64,000 bases of DNA from Dipteris shenzhenensis (taxonomy: Eukaryota > Polypodiophyta > Polypodiopsida > Gleicheniales), in NCBI GenBank assembly GCA_047967505.1, contig CM106540.1; one strand, 5' to 3'. Below the pieces are notes generated by a model. That model had not been told where the DNA came from. It saw only the letters and a program-made list of their open reading frames with translations, and ran no database searches. A program made the translations under genes and the position numbers. Shown here one piece after another: positions 22,380-34,991 of the stretch (the stretch's first letter is position 1; every line of letters starts with the position of its first letter).

Positions 22380-23900
22380 ACATTTCTTTTGAACTCCACA
22401 AATTTGCGGCTACAGTTCTTAATGTAGGTGCCATGAATTCCATTGGCACCATTGCCACCAAACCATACACCACCTAGCCCTTCCTATTATAAAAAACCAT
22501 CTACTTCCAAATCCTTTTAGAACATTATTGTAGCTTTTCACCTAACCATTTGCCCTATGGGTAGTAGGTTCTAGATTTTTCAATGCAAAATCATATGCAC
22601 TTCAATGAACTTCTTTAGCAGTTTGTTCAAAAAATGAGCACCCTCATCTAAGACCACTCAATCAGATAAAGGAATCTTTATTGATGGTTGTTGGTGATAA
22701 CTCTTAAATGATGACAGCATTTGCTTGTGGTGCTTCTTGATCTTGACCAATAGGTCTCGGTTGCCCAAAATTGTTGCCATATTGGACTATTGAGATTCCA
22801 CGCTCTTCTCTATGCTTACACCATAATGGGCAGTAATGGGCAGTTTGGTCCCTCTCAATGCCCATATACTGAACAATATTGGCACTCCTTATCCAATCTT
22901 GGATTCATAAATCTATTTCAATTATAATTCTTTCTTTCCTCCTTATTAGACTCTGATTGTTGTCCAAGTTCAAGTATTCTTTCTTCGACTTCTTTTGGGG
23001 GGTACCACATCACTGTTCCGCTCTTTTTAGCATCAATCAATGCAATGAAGCTCTTGTACCAGCCAATAGGTCTATTGTGATTAGTTGCTTTTTTGCTCTT
23101 CTTATTGTCTTCATCGAAATCACTACTAGATGAATCAATCTCTAACTTTGAGTCATCCATAGGCTGTGAATGAATAAAATCCTCCTTTAAGTTGGATTTT
23201 AAATCGGTGTCTGAATTTGACCTTCTTTCTTTGACCTATTTTTGGGGATACCACATCATTGTTCCACTCTTTTTGGCACATCACTCAATGCAATGAAGCC
23301 TCCTACACTAGCCCCAATAGACCTAGTCTACCCGTCACATTTTTGATGTCTAGCTGGAGCCCCTTATCAAAATTCTCTACATAAGTTTTGTTAGTTGGCC
23401 ATTTAGCTACATTCAGTTATGCATTCAAATTCCAAAACTTTTGTGTGTAATCCTCCATTGATAATTATTTTTGTCTCAACTCCTTGGGCTTCTTTTGGAT
23501 GTCATTTGAGGTTTCTCCCTTTTGGAATCATGTCAAAAATGTTGTCTTCAGGGTGTCACAATTTGCAAAATGTGCCACACCATAGGGGCTAAACCAACTC
23601 ATGGCCTTATCCATGAATGTTCCTATGAATTGTTCTTTTTTCTTAGCATCTCCAAATATGGTATCAAAGTTGTCAAATTGTGGGACATGGCTAAGAAGGT
23701 CTTGTTTTTTCTTGCCTCTGAATCCTACACACTTGTGCTTTAGACAATCTCCATAGCGATTTATGATGGCAGCTCAAGAAGTAACTAGTGGTGTTGTGGG
23801 TGGTAAGGTTGCTTGGGTACTATTGTGGTTAGTGCTAATTGTTGTTAAAAGACAAGCCGGGTTGCCACTTATTGTTCTTGTATTAATGGGTTTTGTTGTT
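22380..23900 (-). pseudogene. Ty3/gypsy gag and integrase remnants
   Basis: The minus strand carries broken gag-like sequence at about 23900-22918. It includes MEDYTQKFWNLNA near 23460-23420 and an 80-codon ORF at 23160-22918 with an acidic serine-rich stretch and KKSGTVMWYPPKEVEE. That last part is duplicated with divergence about 246 bp away (about 23224-23320). Further along, at about 22680-22480, are frames resembling an integrase core end (SDQ..., then THRANG*VKSYNNVL). Stops are frequent and most of pol is missing. Confidence 0.5.
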
Positions 23901-24384
23901 GCCATTGTGTTTCTTCTTCTTTAGATGCTAACTCTAATTCTTTTGGTTCTTCCTGCTATATCTCGGATTCCACTACACTATTGTTGATTTTAAAGTACTT
24001 ATCTACAATGGGTTGAACTATTGACAACAATTAGTCTATCATTTAACTAGTCCAACAACTTCGACAATGGATGTGATGTCCTCATAATATTTCAACTAAT
24101 CCTCTAAGGAAGCTATGTGTGTTCCCTAATCAACATTCAATTCCACTGTTCATACCCAGCATGCCTTTCTTGGATGGACTTCAAACAAGAGAAATACAAG
24201 ATGCCATCAAACTTTGTCATTAGACCTGTCGCATAGCTACCTCTTCTTGAAACTCTGGATTGGGGCAATCAAACTTTGAAAAAATTATTTGTCAGTTACT
24301 AGCCCATGTCAAGGATTTTCAGAGGCATCCTTGATCAAACAAAATAGATTGGGTATTTGAACCCGCAAGATCACGAAAAGTTGA

Positions 24385-24835
24385 TGGGGTGCAAGACTCC
24401 ATAGAGATATGAATAAAGATCTCAGCATAGAATAAGATAACATACATTCTGAACAATATTACAAAATCAAAACTACAAAATGAATGCTTACATACAATAA
24501 GATAATATACATTCTAAACAATATTCCAAACTTAAAACTACAAAATGAATGCTTACATCACTTAATATATTTGGATATGCATTGCTAGATACTTCTGAAC
24601 ATTACCAAAAATATTGGGAATAGATTTAAAAATGGAGATATCATAGACTGTTGTATATTCAAAATTTAGAAAATTACATCTTCATAATCTGTAGAATTTG
24701 TATGTACATCATTCTCATGAACCCATTCGTATAGGGACACATCCCATGACTCCTTGCATCTTATAATGAGAAGACATATTTCTACTCTCTAACTGTAGAG
24801 CAACTTTACATATTTCCTAAAAACATGCATGGAAT
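24385..24835 (-). repeat. LTR-like repeat (copy 2), adjoining the gypsy remnant
   Basis: About 450 bp matching 5585-6070. Its position beyond the gag remnant fits the 5' LTR of the minus-strand gypsy wreck. It contains a short internal duplication of ACATTCTRAACAATATT at about 24452 and 24500. Strand is assigned from the neighbouring gag, not from promoter signals. Confidence 0.5.
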
Positions 24836-25479
24836 ATTCATGGATTACCAACATGATAATAAGCTTGATAATTGTGTATTTTTAAAGAATGCATGCCATT
24901 GTACTCACATTAGCTTAACTAAACCTTGAAACTCGTAAGCATTCCAATAACACAAAAGTTATTGGCTTAAAGAAGGCCGACCATGAATCTAGTAGAGGAT
25001 AATAGAAAACTAACTAGGTAACAAAACTACAAATTCAAAGTATGTCACATGCATAAAAGGAAATACCATAATCAATCAAAACATACGAATGTAAGAGATA
25101 GTAGCATGTCGTAGGAAAGAACACATGAATTATTCCAATAATCTTACTAGTTCAAATGGCTCATCAATCAATTCTTGCCATGACATTCATTCATGTCAAT
25201 AGGACTTGGCCCCCCACATATGCCACGTGTTAAAACTGATAAGGTTTGATCTAACGTTGGGATTATTCTCCCTCAACTTTGTTGTTTTAATAGCTATAAC
25301 AATTCCTTCATGTTGCATAATCTTTTGAGCAAGATCTTTCTATACACACCATCTCGCACTACAAGGTAAGGGCCAATCTAGTTGCATTTTAGCAATTGCT
25401 AGCTTGATGGTACAAATGATTGCTCAAACCATGCAATCTAGATACTTGAACCAACACATGAGCTACCGCTCGAGATGGG
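24836..25479. other. No recognised gene
   Basis: AT-rich sequence without supportable coding or RNA features. Confidence 0.5.
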
Positions 25480-25712
25480 CAAGCACTAATTAGGGGCTTC
25501 AATTCCAAACACAAAGACTCTCAATATTAAATTGATAGTATTAGAATGTAGTTATGTTCTATAATAAATCACTAGGAGTCAAGCTTGGTGCACTCCCCCA
25601 ATTCTCTGGTTATCTAGATGTAGTTAGTCACTTTGGTGTTGTAGCTTGTCTCATAGACCCGTGAGGTCTTCTGGAGACGTAAACACATCTCTCTCTCTCT
25701 CTCTCTCTCTCT
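25480..25712. repeat. CT-tailed dispersed repeat, copy A
   Basis: About 230 bp ending in (CT)n. Landmarks are GAATGTAGTTATG, GTGCACTCCCC, GATGTAGTTAGTCACTT and GTCTCATAGACCC followed by GAGGTCTTC. Two more copies lie at about 27760-27860 and 29045-29330. Confidence 0.75.
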
Positions 25713-26279
25713 AAATATTTTCTCTTGGCCTTTCAAGCCCCAAAGACCTTTTGATAATCTCAATATGTTTATATAAGAATGTTCTTCTCACTAATCCTCC
25801 ACAATGTTTACAAAGATGGTCTTTTTGTTCTCATAGGGACCTTCCTCAACAACAAAATTATCTCAAAGAATCTATGGGAATTTGCAACAAACACGATTAC
25901 TCTCATAATAATGTGAAGGGTCCTACACAAGATTCAACAAATATATTCACAACAATAACATGATTGCCCAAGATAAAAACGCTTACCCCAAATCATTAGT
26001 CTTAACTTGAATTCTATGTACATAGGAGATATATAGTGATATAAGCCTCCAATTATGAACGCTTCTCTATCTTTCCTTTGCTTTAAAAAGGCACCTAGAA
26101 CCTATAAATCCTTCTAGACAAACTCCTCTACAATCTTTTTCATTTGCCACTTTTGTACAAATAATCCTCACTATATCTTCTCAATCATGTATTACCAAAA
26201 TTTTCTCAATATACTCTATCACTTCATCACTTGAACTTTCTATTGATCAATCTTCTATAAGATTATGAACTGTATACAC

Positions 26280-27160
26280 TTTGAAACAAGATGGAAATTC
26301 AATATTGACTACAATTTATATGTATGATTTAATCAGAGTAGGCAAGAGCATGGAAATAAAGGATCAAGTTAAGGTAGACTTATGTAGGCAACTATTTGTG
26401 AGTGAAGATCAATACAAGAAAAGATGGGATCTTTCTCAATAAAGGAAGATACATTGATGAACTACTAATCAATTTGTTATGATAGAATGCAAACCTATGA
26501 ACATTCCAATTGGAACACGTCCCAATAACTTCAAAATTGCAAGTTAGCAATTTCAAAGTCGAAACATTACTTATGCAAAAGGCTTGGTCAATCAATGTTT
26601 GGAAAACCATGTGAGCATCATTGGAAATTGGTGAAGAGAACCTTCAAGTACCTTAAAAGTACAAGGGACCCTCAACTTTCATATCTAAAGGATTCAAATA
26701 AAAAATGACACCTTAGTGGACTTTGTGAAGCAAATTAAGGTGGAGGTAATGAGGAAGAGTAAATTACTAATGATGCATTTTTTCTTAAACAACATTGTAT
26801 ATCATGGGATAACATGAAACAAGCAATGCTGATAGCAAAGATTTTGCTCTTGTCGAATGTGGATGTGAAATACTATCGTTTATAGAGGCTTCTAGGATAA
26901 CTTTGTTTAGTCCAAAGGGAGGCTATTGCAATCATCTATGACAACATGTGTAGAATCTGTTAAGCAAAGAATCCAAAAGATCAAGGGAAGGTGAAGCGCT
27001 CTCATATTTACAATCATTCCATTTGGCATGTGGAGAGTGTAATCTATCCACTAATTTCTTTGAAGATGCGGTAAAACTCACCAAGTCCTTTCCATGGTTC
27101 AAATATGAGAAGCTCTAAGAACTCCCATGAATCATAGACATGAGATCTTCAACTTAAAAA
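26280..27160 (+). pseudogene. Ty1/copia 3' pol remnant (RT/RNase H end)
   Basis: Broken plus-strand frames resemble the end of copia pol. Near 26610-26680 the sequence reads HHWKLVKRTFKYLKSTRD, matching the HW..KR..RYLKGT block between RT and RNase H. Near 27090-27145 a frame ends FKYEKL*ELP*IIDMRSST, matching the usual last residues of the polyprotein. The 5' part is missing and many stops are present. Confidence 0.55.
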
Positions 27161-27735
27161 AGTGTTAGGATAGTTGGTATGTGATCTCATAGTGTAACAT
27201 ACGTTCAAAGATTAGTGTGTGGGTAGCGTAGTAAAATAGAGGGTATGGGGACCTAACTTTACACCTAAATCTATGAAGGGGTTTGTTTAATGTTAGATGT
27301 ATATTGTAGGCCCATCTTGTTGCATGGTTTGTGGTCCTTGTGTCTATGTCTCTCCAAGCTCTTATCCACCCTAGTAGATTTCCAATACACATTGAGGGGC
27401 ATTGAGGAGATTCGGAGGCACCTATAAAGTCTCGTGGTGCTTAGTAAAGTTCATTCTATTTAATTGCTAGTTGATGTTTATCTCATGCATTAGTTTCTAT
27501 CTAGGATTAGACCTCCCTATGCAATTCAAAGCATCAAATTATAGAAAAACATCACGACCTCCACCATCTTGTACAAGGTGGGAGGCTTCTCTAAGGTGAG
27601 CTTCTCTAAGGTGAGTCACAGACAACCCTAAAATCTAGAACCCTAGGTCAATCATTCTCTCTCTCTATTTACATTGTGTTCCTAAACTCATAGTTTCTTT
27701 AGGACATGTTGGGGTCTTAGTAAACACCATGCTTC
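27161..27735 (+). repeat. Probable 3' LTR of the copia remnant
   Basis: After the polyprotein end, an A/G-rich stretch (CTTAAAAAAG) is followed by TGTTAGGATAGTTGG, a plausible TG start of an LTR. The far end is not resolved and 27735 is an estimate. Confidence 0.35.
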
Positions 27736-27759
27736 AGCCCATAACGGCTTGTATGTGCC

Positions 27760-27821
27760 TTCTGTGATTGTACTTTGTCTCATAGGTCCATGAGGCCTTC
27801 CGAAGACGTTAACACGTCTCC

Positions 27822-27860
<39 letters not shown>
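27760..27860. repeat. CT-tailed dispersed repeat, copy B (partial)
   Basis: Starts with GTACTTTGTCTCATAGG, then GAGGCCTTCCGAAGACGTTAACACGTCTC. A C run of about 14 and (CT)n follow. Confidence 0.75.
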
Positions 27861-27864
<4 letters not shown>

Positions 27865-28299
27865 AGGCCACCTCCCTCATTCACTCAAGCCACCTCCCTC
27901 CTTCAACTCACCCACCTCTCCGTCCAACGTTGTCCAGCGTCGCAATAGCTCTTCAGCATCACAGTAGTTCCCTCTCCCTTCAGCCGATGCCATAACAGCT
28001 CCTTCTAACCTCGCCCAATGTCACAACAACTCCAAGGTCATCTGCGAGGTTCATTGTGGATGGACAAGTGCCGAGTCAAATAGGTTGCCACAACTAACAT
28101 AGAGCTTCCAGTCCATTTCGCAGTCATAGTAGGTCCCAAGTTGTAATTTTTCTTTAGTTTACTCTATTAGTCTTAATTCTAGTCAGTTTGCTTTAGTTCA
28201 AGCAAACAGTTTAGTCTACTTTCGGTTCAGTTCACAGACTCTAGGTTGGGCTGAACCCCTAGCCCAACCTGGAGGTTAGGACCAGCATTGGAGTACTGA

Positions 28300-29044
28300 G
28301 ATCTATACAAGCCAACATGGAGCCCACCAATATAAAGTCATGTGCTATCTCGACTCTCACTAGTAGGATTTCCTACTCAGCTGTTGGAGCGCATATGAAA
28401 AGATGAAGACCAATTTAGCTCCCCAAGAGCGCATTTATTATTTAGAGCTTGAAGTTTGAGAGCTCAAGCTTTGGCTTGTAGCTCTAGAAAGGAGAGTTTT
28501 ATGATATTGAGGGCAATGGAGTAAGAAGTTATCCATGAGGTACTACACAAATGTAATGCATCTCCACCGACACCGCAACTAGGTTCTAAAGTGCAGGACA
28601 TAGTTACCACTCATGTGAAATCAATGAAGCAAGAGATGATCCCTGATGTGAATAGCAAGGTGGATAAAGTTGATCTTTACAAGGAAGTGAAAGAGCAAGA
28701 ATCTAGGATGAATAATGGAATGATCTTATGCATTCGGAGGATGGATGCCTTCATGATGATGAAGAGAAAGACATAGATGATATAATTGTATGATTTAAGA
28801 AGTATATACCACAAGTTGAATGGGAGGAGAATGATAATTGTAATATGTCAAATTGGCACTCAAGCACAAGTCTACTTTAAAGGGAGAGTAGAAAGAGTTA
28901 AGATCCTAAGTCAGACACATAAGCTGAGGGGCACAAAGATTTAGATACATGAAGAGCTCACCCTGAGCCAGCTCAAACAAAGAAATAGTGAACTCACCAA
29001 AGTAAAGGAAAAATGCAAAGCCGACAAATGGGCGATTTATCGAG
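28300..29044. other. Intergenic, small unrecognised ORF at 28591-28776
   Basis: A 61-codon plus-strand ORF with charged sequence (DVNSKVDKVDLYKEVKEQE) resembles a gag-type coiled coil, but no family can be named. The rest is unassigned. Confidence 0.25.
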
Positions 29045-29278
29045 ATAGTTAAGCACTGATTATGGATTTCAATTCTAAACCCAAAGATTCTCAACCTTGA
29101 ACTAATATTATAAAGGCCACCTTATTATAGTATTGGAATGTAGTTATGCCTTGTAATAACTCGGGAGGAGTCGAGCCTTGTGCACTCCCCAGATGCTTTG
29201 GCTATTCGGATGTAGTTAGTCACTTGTTTTATGTTGTACTTTGTCTCATAGACCCATGAGGTCTTCTATAGACATTAA

Positions 29279-29330
<52 letters not shown>
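29045..29330. repeat. CT-tailed dispersed repeat, copy C
   Basis: The longest copy of the family seen at 25480-25712. It shares TTTCAATTCTAAACCCAAAG, GAATGTAGTTATGCC and GATGTAGTTAGTCACTTG, and ends in about 50 bp of (CT)n with one TTTC interruption. Confidence 0.8.
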
Positions 29331-29331
<1 letters not shown>

Positions 29332-29989
29332 TTGTGTTCACCTATGACAACCACACTATGTAGAGTTTCAGTGTTGAGATTCCACACGACATCGATCTTT
29401 TTTTGTCTCCTTGACTTGGTAATCTTCTAGCTATTTATGCTTGCTAAGTATGAGAGTCAAAACTTTTTGAATAACTTACAACAATTTTTGAAGTGAAGAT
29501 TTCCATCCAATCATCGCAAGTTGACAATCCTATGTTTGTTCCATAATCCAAAACCAACATGCATGACAAGGTTTTGCTTTCTCCCCTCCTCTATCTTTCA
29601 AACACTCTACTAAGGTGGCTTTTACCTTGGCTTACAACATAAGTTTCAAATTCTCAAGCAATGCAAGAATAAGATTTTTAAGGTCCCTTGAAGCTTTGTT
29701 TTGATAATCTAGTGCAAAATGAGTCTGTGTCAATGTGTAAGCCATTTCTACCTCTCCTCGCTACCTCATGCTCAATATTTTTCAATATATATTTTCAAAC
29801 AACCTAACAAGATCATAGGATTACTTCCAAAATTTTGGTTATCAATAATGTTTTCTCTATTTCTAAGTACCACTTGCCCTATCATGGTGCGTATGTGTTG
29901 GCATGGAGATTCCTTTCATCCATAGGTAGAGCAAATACCTAGAGGAAACAAAAGAGGCTAGGTGGCACAATAGTATGATTTAAGAACAT

Positions 29990-30475
29990 TAGAGGCTAGG
30001 TTAGTTGACATCTTGTGTTGGGGGGCTTAAGAAGTGTTTCTTCTATTTGGTAAACTTATCTCACTTGTGTTGCTTTATAGAATTGAGGCCTAACAAGGAA
30101 GACCCTCAAAAACATTGGAGTGGGCTAGAAATTTTTTTAAAATAATTCTTGGCTAGCTTCTTTGGGTTGAAAGACCACACCATATCCCACTTTCCTTGTT
30201 GAGATAGGGAATTCACTTGTACAATTTCTTAAGAAGGAAAGGGTGATCAAATAGTCGACAAGATCCCTTACTAGGCTTGGGAAGCTAGTTCAAAAGTGTA
30301 GAAGATGATCTAGAGAAATTTCCTATAGTCAAGTTGGATGGAAGACACCACAAACTAGTTTTGCAATAGGATCAAGGCCCTTATGGGGAACATTCTTCTT
30401 AGATGGTGATAGGTGCATTCTTGCAATGTTATGAGTTTTGGAGTCATGAAAGAGAGCGATGCACAAAGACAAGTT
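29990..30475 (+). pseudogene. Possible LINE 3' fragment
   Basis: Broken plus-strand frames near 30030-30190 read LVNLSHLCCFIELRPNKE, then QKHWSGLEIFLK and FGLKDHTISHFP. This resembles the segment after reverse transcriptase in some LINEs, where a line of pattern YGIE.W...W..LE...K.FL is found. The match is weak and interrupted. Confidence 0.3.
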
Positions 30476-30529
30476 CTAATACCATATGTGGCATATACGC
30501 TTGTCATGTGAAGCTTTAATACCAACTTT

Positions 30530-30546
30530 TGCATCAAATATGAAAG

Positions 30547-30582
<36 letters not shown>

Positions 30583-30690
30583 GAGCGTTTGCATCAAATA
30601 TGAAAGCCTCTCTCTCTCTCTCTCTCATACCAACTTTTGCATCAAAGATGAAAGCCTCTCTCTCTCTCTCTCTCTCTCTCTTTACACCAA
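30530..30690. repeat. Minisatellite of GCATCAAATATGAAAGC plus (CT)n, three copies
   Basis: Three units of 55-70 bp. Each has TTTGCATCAAAKATGAAAGC followed by a CT run of different length, at about 30531, 30590 and 30636. Confidence 0.9.
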
Positions 30691-30750
30691 TAGATCTATC
30701 TATCACTTCACTCGCGTGCATGCGTGCACACACGTGCATGCATGCATGCC

Positions 30751-31522
30751 CAAATGAACAAATGATTGAATATGGGTTGAAAAGACAACTAAAAAGACAA
30801 TTTAACAATTTCAAAATCAAATCCATCCGAGGTGTAAAACAACTAGCATATATATTTCTCATAAAGTTAACTATTCTTAGAAGACATTACAAATAAAATA
30901 TTGCAAGTGAAGTTGCGAGAAATTTATGCAACGATGTCACATACATAATTCCAAAGCTCCTTCGACCCATGAGGAAGACCATATATAACTCGAGGTGACT
31001 TCCATGCCCAAATGAACAAATGATTGAATATGGGTTGAAAAGACAACTAAAAAGACAATTTAACAATTTCAAAATCAAATCCATCTGAGGTGTAAAACAA
31101 CTAGCATATATATTTCTCATAAAGTTAACTATTCTTAGAAGACATTACAAATAAAAAATTGCAAGTGAAGTTGCGAGAAATTTATGCAATGATGTCACAT
31201 ACATAATTCCAAAGCTCCTCCGACCCATGAGGAAGACCATATATAACTCGAGGTGACTTCCATGCCCAAATGAACAAATGATTGAATATGGGCTGAAAAG
31301 ATAACTAAAAAGACAATTTAACAATTTCAAAATCAAATCCATCCGAGGTGTAAAACAACTAGCATATATATTTCTCATAAAGTTAACTATTCTTAGAAGA
31401 CATTACAAATAAAAAATTGCAAGTGAAGTTGCGAGAAATTTATGCAACGATGTCACATACATAATTCCAAAGCTCCTCCGACCCATGAGGAAGACCATAT
31501 ATAACTCGAGGTGACTTCCATG
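30751..31522. repeat. 258-bp tandem repeat, three copies
   Basis: Three head-to-tail units starting with CAAATGAACAAATGATTG at about 30751, 31009 and 31267. Differences between copies are few (about 1-3%), so amplification was recent. Minus-strand ORFs of 77 codons inside each unit (for example 30887-31120) are conserved only because the DNA is. Confidence 0.95.
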
Positions 31523-33945
31523 TAAAACTTTAAGCTATCTAAACAATCAAGAGAAGTAAATATAGTAAGCTCTCATATTAAGCTGAAAGTGCTTTTGAGG
31601 CCACGAACTTGAAATTTTAAAAACTTCAGATATAGAGTTGGATTCATTGCTTCAATAGAGTTTAGAGCTAATTGATGGAGTTCAATGTAGACCTTAGTTA
31701 AGGGCTTCCAATTCTAGCATTTGAACTAGCTATTGGATTCTCGGAGAGTTTAGATGGATAAAAGTTGGAGGTGCTAGTTCCAAAGCTTACATGAATAAGG
31801 TTCCACAAACGCTTGAACTTCGCAACCTTGTGGTTAATATTAGCTCACTTAGTGTTAGCATGTATATAAATCCTTGGACATTTTTTGATTCTTGTGGACA
31901 TCTATATGGTTTTGGCTAAATAAGCTTTCATCGTCAATTTACATAATTGGCTTGACGAATTCATACAAAGCATTTTTCACATTGATGTGATTTTTAAATG
32001 CTAGAAATTCTAGTTGGTTCCTAAAGAACTGTATCATTACAGTAACTAAATACGTTATAATATATGGGCGGTTTTCCATGTGTTGTCTCTACTTTCTTAT
32101 TCCATATCAAATTCGGGACTATAAATTCAAGAATTTCACTACAAATCAAGTGAGCAACGCTATAGGATCTTCCACAATCTTATGACGTGGAATGCTGTCC
32201 ACTTTCAAGCCTAATGCTGGATTCCCTCGTGAAAATCTTAAAGTCCATATCCATGCAGAGCGAAGATTCCCAATGACAACACTAGGGAGACATCCAAATG
32301 TCAAAAGTGTGACATCATCTACATAGATCAGATCTGCCTGAGTTCTACATCAGGTCAACGGAACAACTGCTGTAACAGAACAATTTAAACGTCCATGAAG
32401 GGCTATCTGTCTGTCATTGTATATATATATCTTCATAAGACTAGAATATATAATTTTATAAATTAAAATGTTTTATAGAACAACGAAGCAAAGAAGGGAG
32501 TTTTTAAGCGACTTTAGACAAAATTATGGAAAGAATAATAGATAACCTGGTACGCAAAGCTACGCTTATTTTCTCATCAGTACCAAGGCATAAGCTGCCA
32601 TCTGGGTTTTAAGGTTTACTCTGCCAATTCAAAGGAACATATGCATCCACAGTTCCGAAGAGCCACCTAATACATACTTTGATCTAGCTCCAGCACTCCA
32701 ATAGAAGGAGCAAGCTTTACAGACTGGAAGATTTTAATGATGACTATCATGTGATTCAAGAGACATCGTGATCTAAGAGAAAGAGCATTTGTCAAAGTGA
32801 AGTCTATCTAAAAGCTATTAAGAAATCCCTGCTAATGTTCCGTCAGCTGGGTGGGCATTCTAGATCATACTTACCTTCAAATACTCATTTTAAGCAGATA
32901 TATGAGATCCTGAACGTAGAGATATACGTTCCAATAATTTCTTGCCCCAACAACTGAGGAGGTGAATAACAAAGGCAGGCTTCTTTTCATATCGCAGCAG
33001 CTACACAGGTGCAAAACCTGGATCTTCTACACGATCAAATCCTCAAGAAAAACTACCCATGATGAGAGAATTTAGCTAACCAGCGACATCCTACAAGGTT
33101 TCACGAATGTCAAAGTACCAGGATTAAGAGCACTTTTCATTTGTTAACGATTAAGAAACACAGTTCAGTTGTAAACAACGCTCTTTTTTCACTCTTTCCC
33201 AGCCTATTTCAAATGCAGTCCCGCGTGGCATCAAAGTTCATCAGATGCAAACATAACCAGTGCAGATGTAAAATTACCTGTTTGTTTATTAGCTCGAGTT
33301 CCGGAGAACAAGATGTGGAGGTTAGGACCCCACGTGCCATATACCTGCGGCTATTTCAATGTCTTCTGTTCATTGTATTCGCTGTTTACCATTGACTTAC
33401 CATTCAGAGATTATTTTCCGGATCCGTAGATTGCTGTGCAGGGCCTTTCCAAGAGATTATGCAACTCTCATGCCTAAGCAGGACGTTTTCGTTGCTATTA
33501 TCACAAGCAATGAGCTGGGTTCTCTGGGTCTCCACTCAAAGGCTTGGCAAGTAGTGGAGCATGCTGTCAAAAGCCCCAGGCCAGGCTATTCAGACCATAC
33601 CGGGACGAGCAGCGAGTAGCCTAGAATTTAGGATGCACAGATCCTGACCACAGCATGCCTACGGGTGTGCACCAAATTGAACCTTTCAACAATAATATCC
33701 TCGAAAACTGATGCTGTGGCCAGCAACCGCTCTTAGGCTGTTCCTTCGATTTTCTGATCCCAGTTCTTTAGCTTTTCGTGCCTACCCACACTCCCATCCA
33801 TGTAGATTGGGTGAGCGCTGTAGTTACGACAGTCGGCAATCTTCAAGCTTATCTGACAAATAGTTTGAGCAATTGTGAACAAGTACGTGCTTGTCATCCT
33901 TTGGGGTTATAACGCACGGGCATAATTACAGAAGGCTTTCCTGAT
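31523..33945. other. No recognised gene
   Basis: Low-complexity-free intergenic sequence upstream of the PYL neighbourhood. Short ORFs at 33141-33619 show no recognisable motifs. Confidence 0.4.
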
Positions 33946-34395
33946 TTGTTGCAATTCATCTATAGTCTTCTTTCGACACAAAAACTTGTACCAAAAACCT
34001 CAGAGTCTTTGCTTTCTGTATCCATCTGTTGTCAAAACCTCCTGATATGCTATCATTCTGATAGCTGCTGTTTCCGGCCATATGCATCAATGAGCAGGGT
34101 TCAACACTCACAAAGTTCAGTCGAGGGTAGAATTTCTACTTACATGAACTCTTGCACGCAGTACCTCAATCCTATGCATGGAATCAATATTCAGGGCAAC
34201 AGCTGCAAAGGACACAGGACACCCAGCCGTTTCCAGGATGACATTGATTCCAGGACAAAAGGGATGCACCATATTTGCAAGCTTGAACTAGATGAAAAAG
34301 AAGACGCGCAACTTTTAACATACCTGAGAGAGGTTACTGAAACCAGGAGAACAGAATTGAAGAAAAGCCTCCACCCATTCGACAACCTCCTATAA
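33946..34395 (+). other. Unrecognised 149-codon ORF
   Basis: An open frame with a cysteine-rich first third and a charged end (CKLELDEKEDAQLLTYLREV, then ETRRTELKKS) that could form a helix. It has no known motif and no family was recognised. It could be an exon of a gene convergent with PYL, or chance. Confidence 0.25.
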
Positions 34396-34991
34396 ATTAC
34401 ATAAAAATCTTGATTTACATCCCAAAATGGAGTATAAATAGAGTTCTTACAATACTAATGCACACAGCGCTCCAATAGTTTACAGACCGTGGGAAACACA
34501 GAGATTGCTCAACTAAAATACTGTGTCCATCCACTTAGCGGAGACAGGGAGCACGGGCTGCCCGCGAAACAACATAGAGCAAGTTAATCTCATTTTCACC
34601 CCTTGCAGAGAGGCATGGTACAATGCCTGGGCAAATGAACAACTGTGGTCGATATACAGGAGCTGAAATGAGGCCGAAGCGATTCAAAGCCAGCCCACGA
34701 CCATGCTTAAAGCTCAAAAAACTCGGCTAAGAAGTGGCTGTCACACCAGACTACGTTAATATCAGCAGAAACCAGATTTGAAAGAGACGCAATACCAGTG
34801 AAACGATGCGTCTCTGTGCTCTTCTCCATGTCAATCTCTGTTCACCATTTACACTTCTGCGCGCACTCAAATTGAAAAGGAAGTGGAAGCGTAAGAGCAC
34901 CGACCGTTGACTTAAGAGAACTCAGTCAGCCTACATGGTGCGAAGCCAAACACGGTTTTCCAAATCTTTCTGTGATTGTAACCTGAAATGA

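Noticed and set aside
24340-24400. Possible tRNA T-arm (GGGTTCAAATACC, minus strand)
   Set aside because: No A box, anticodon stem or acceptor stem nearby; a chance B-box-like word.
30476-31378. Minus-strand ORFs conserved between 258-bp repeats
   Set aside because: Conservation follows from recent tandem duplication. One ORF includes translated CT runs (Arg-Glu repeats).
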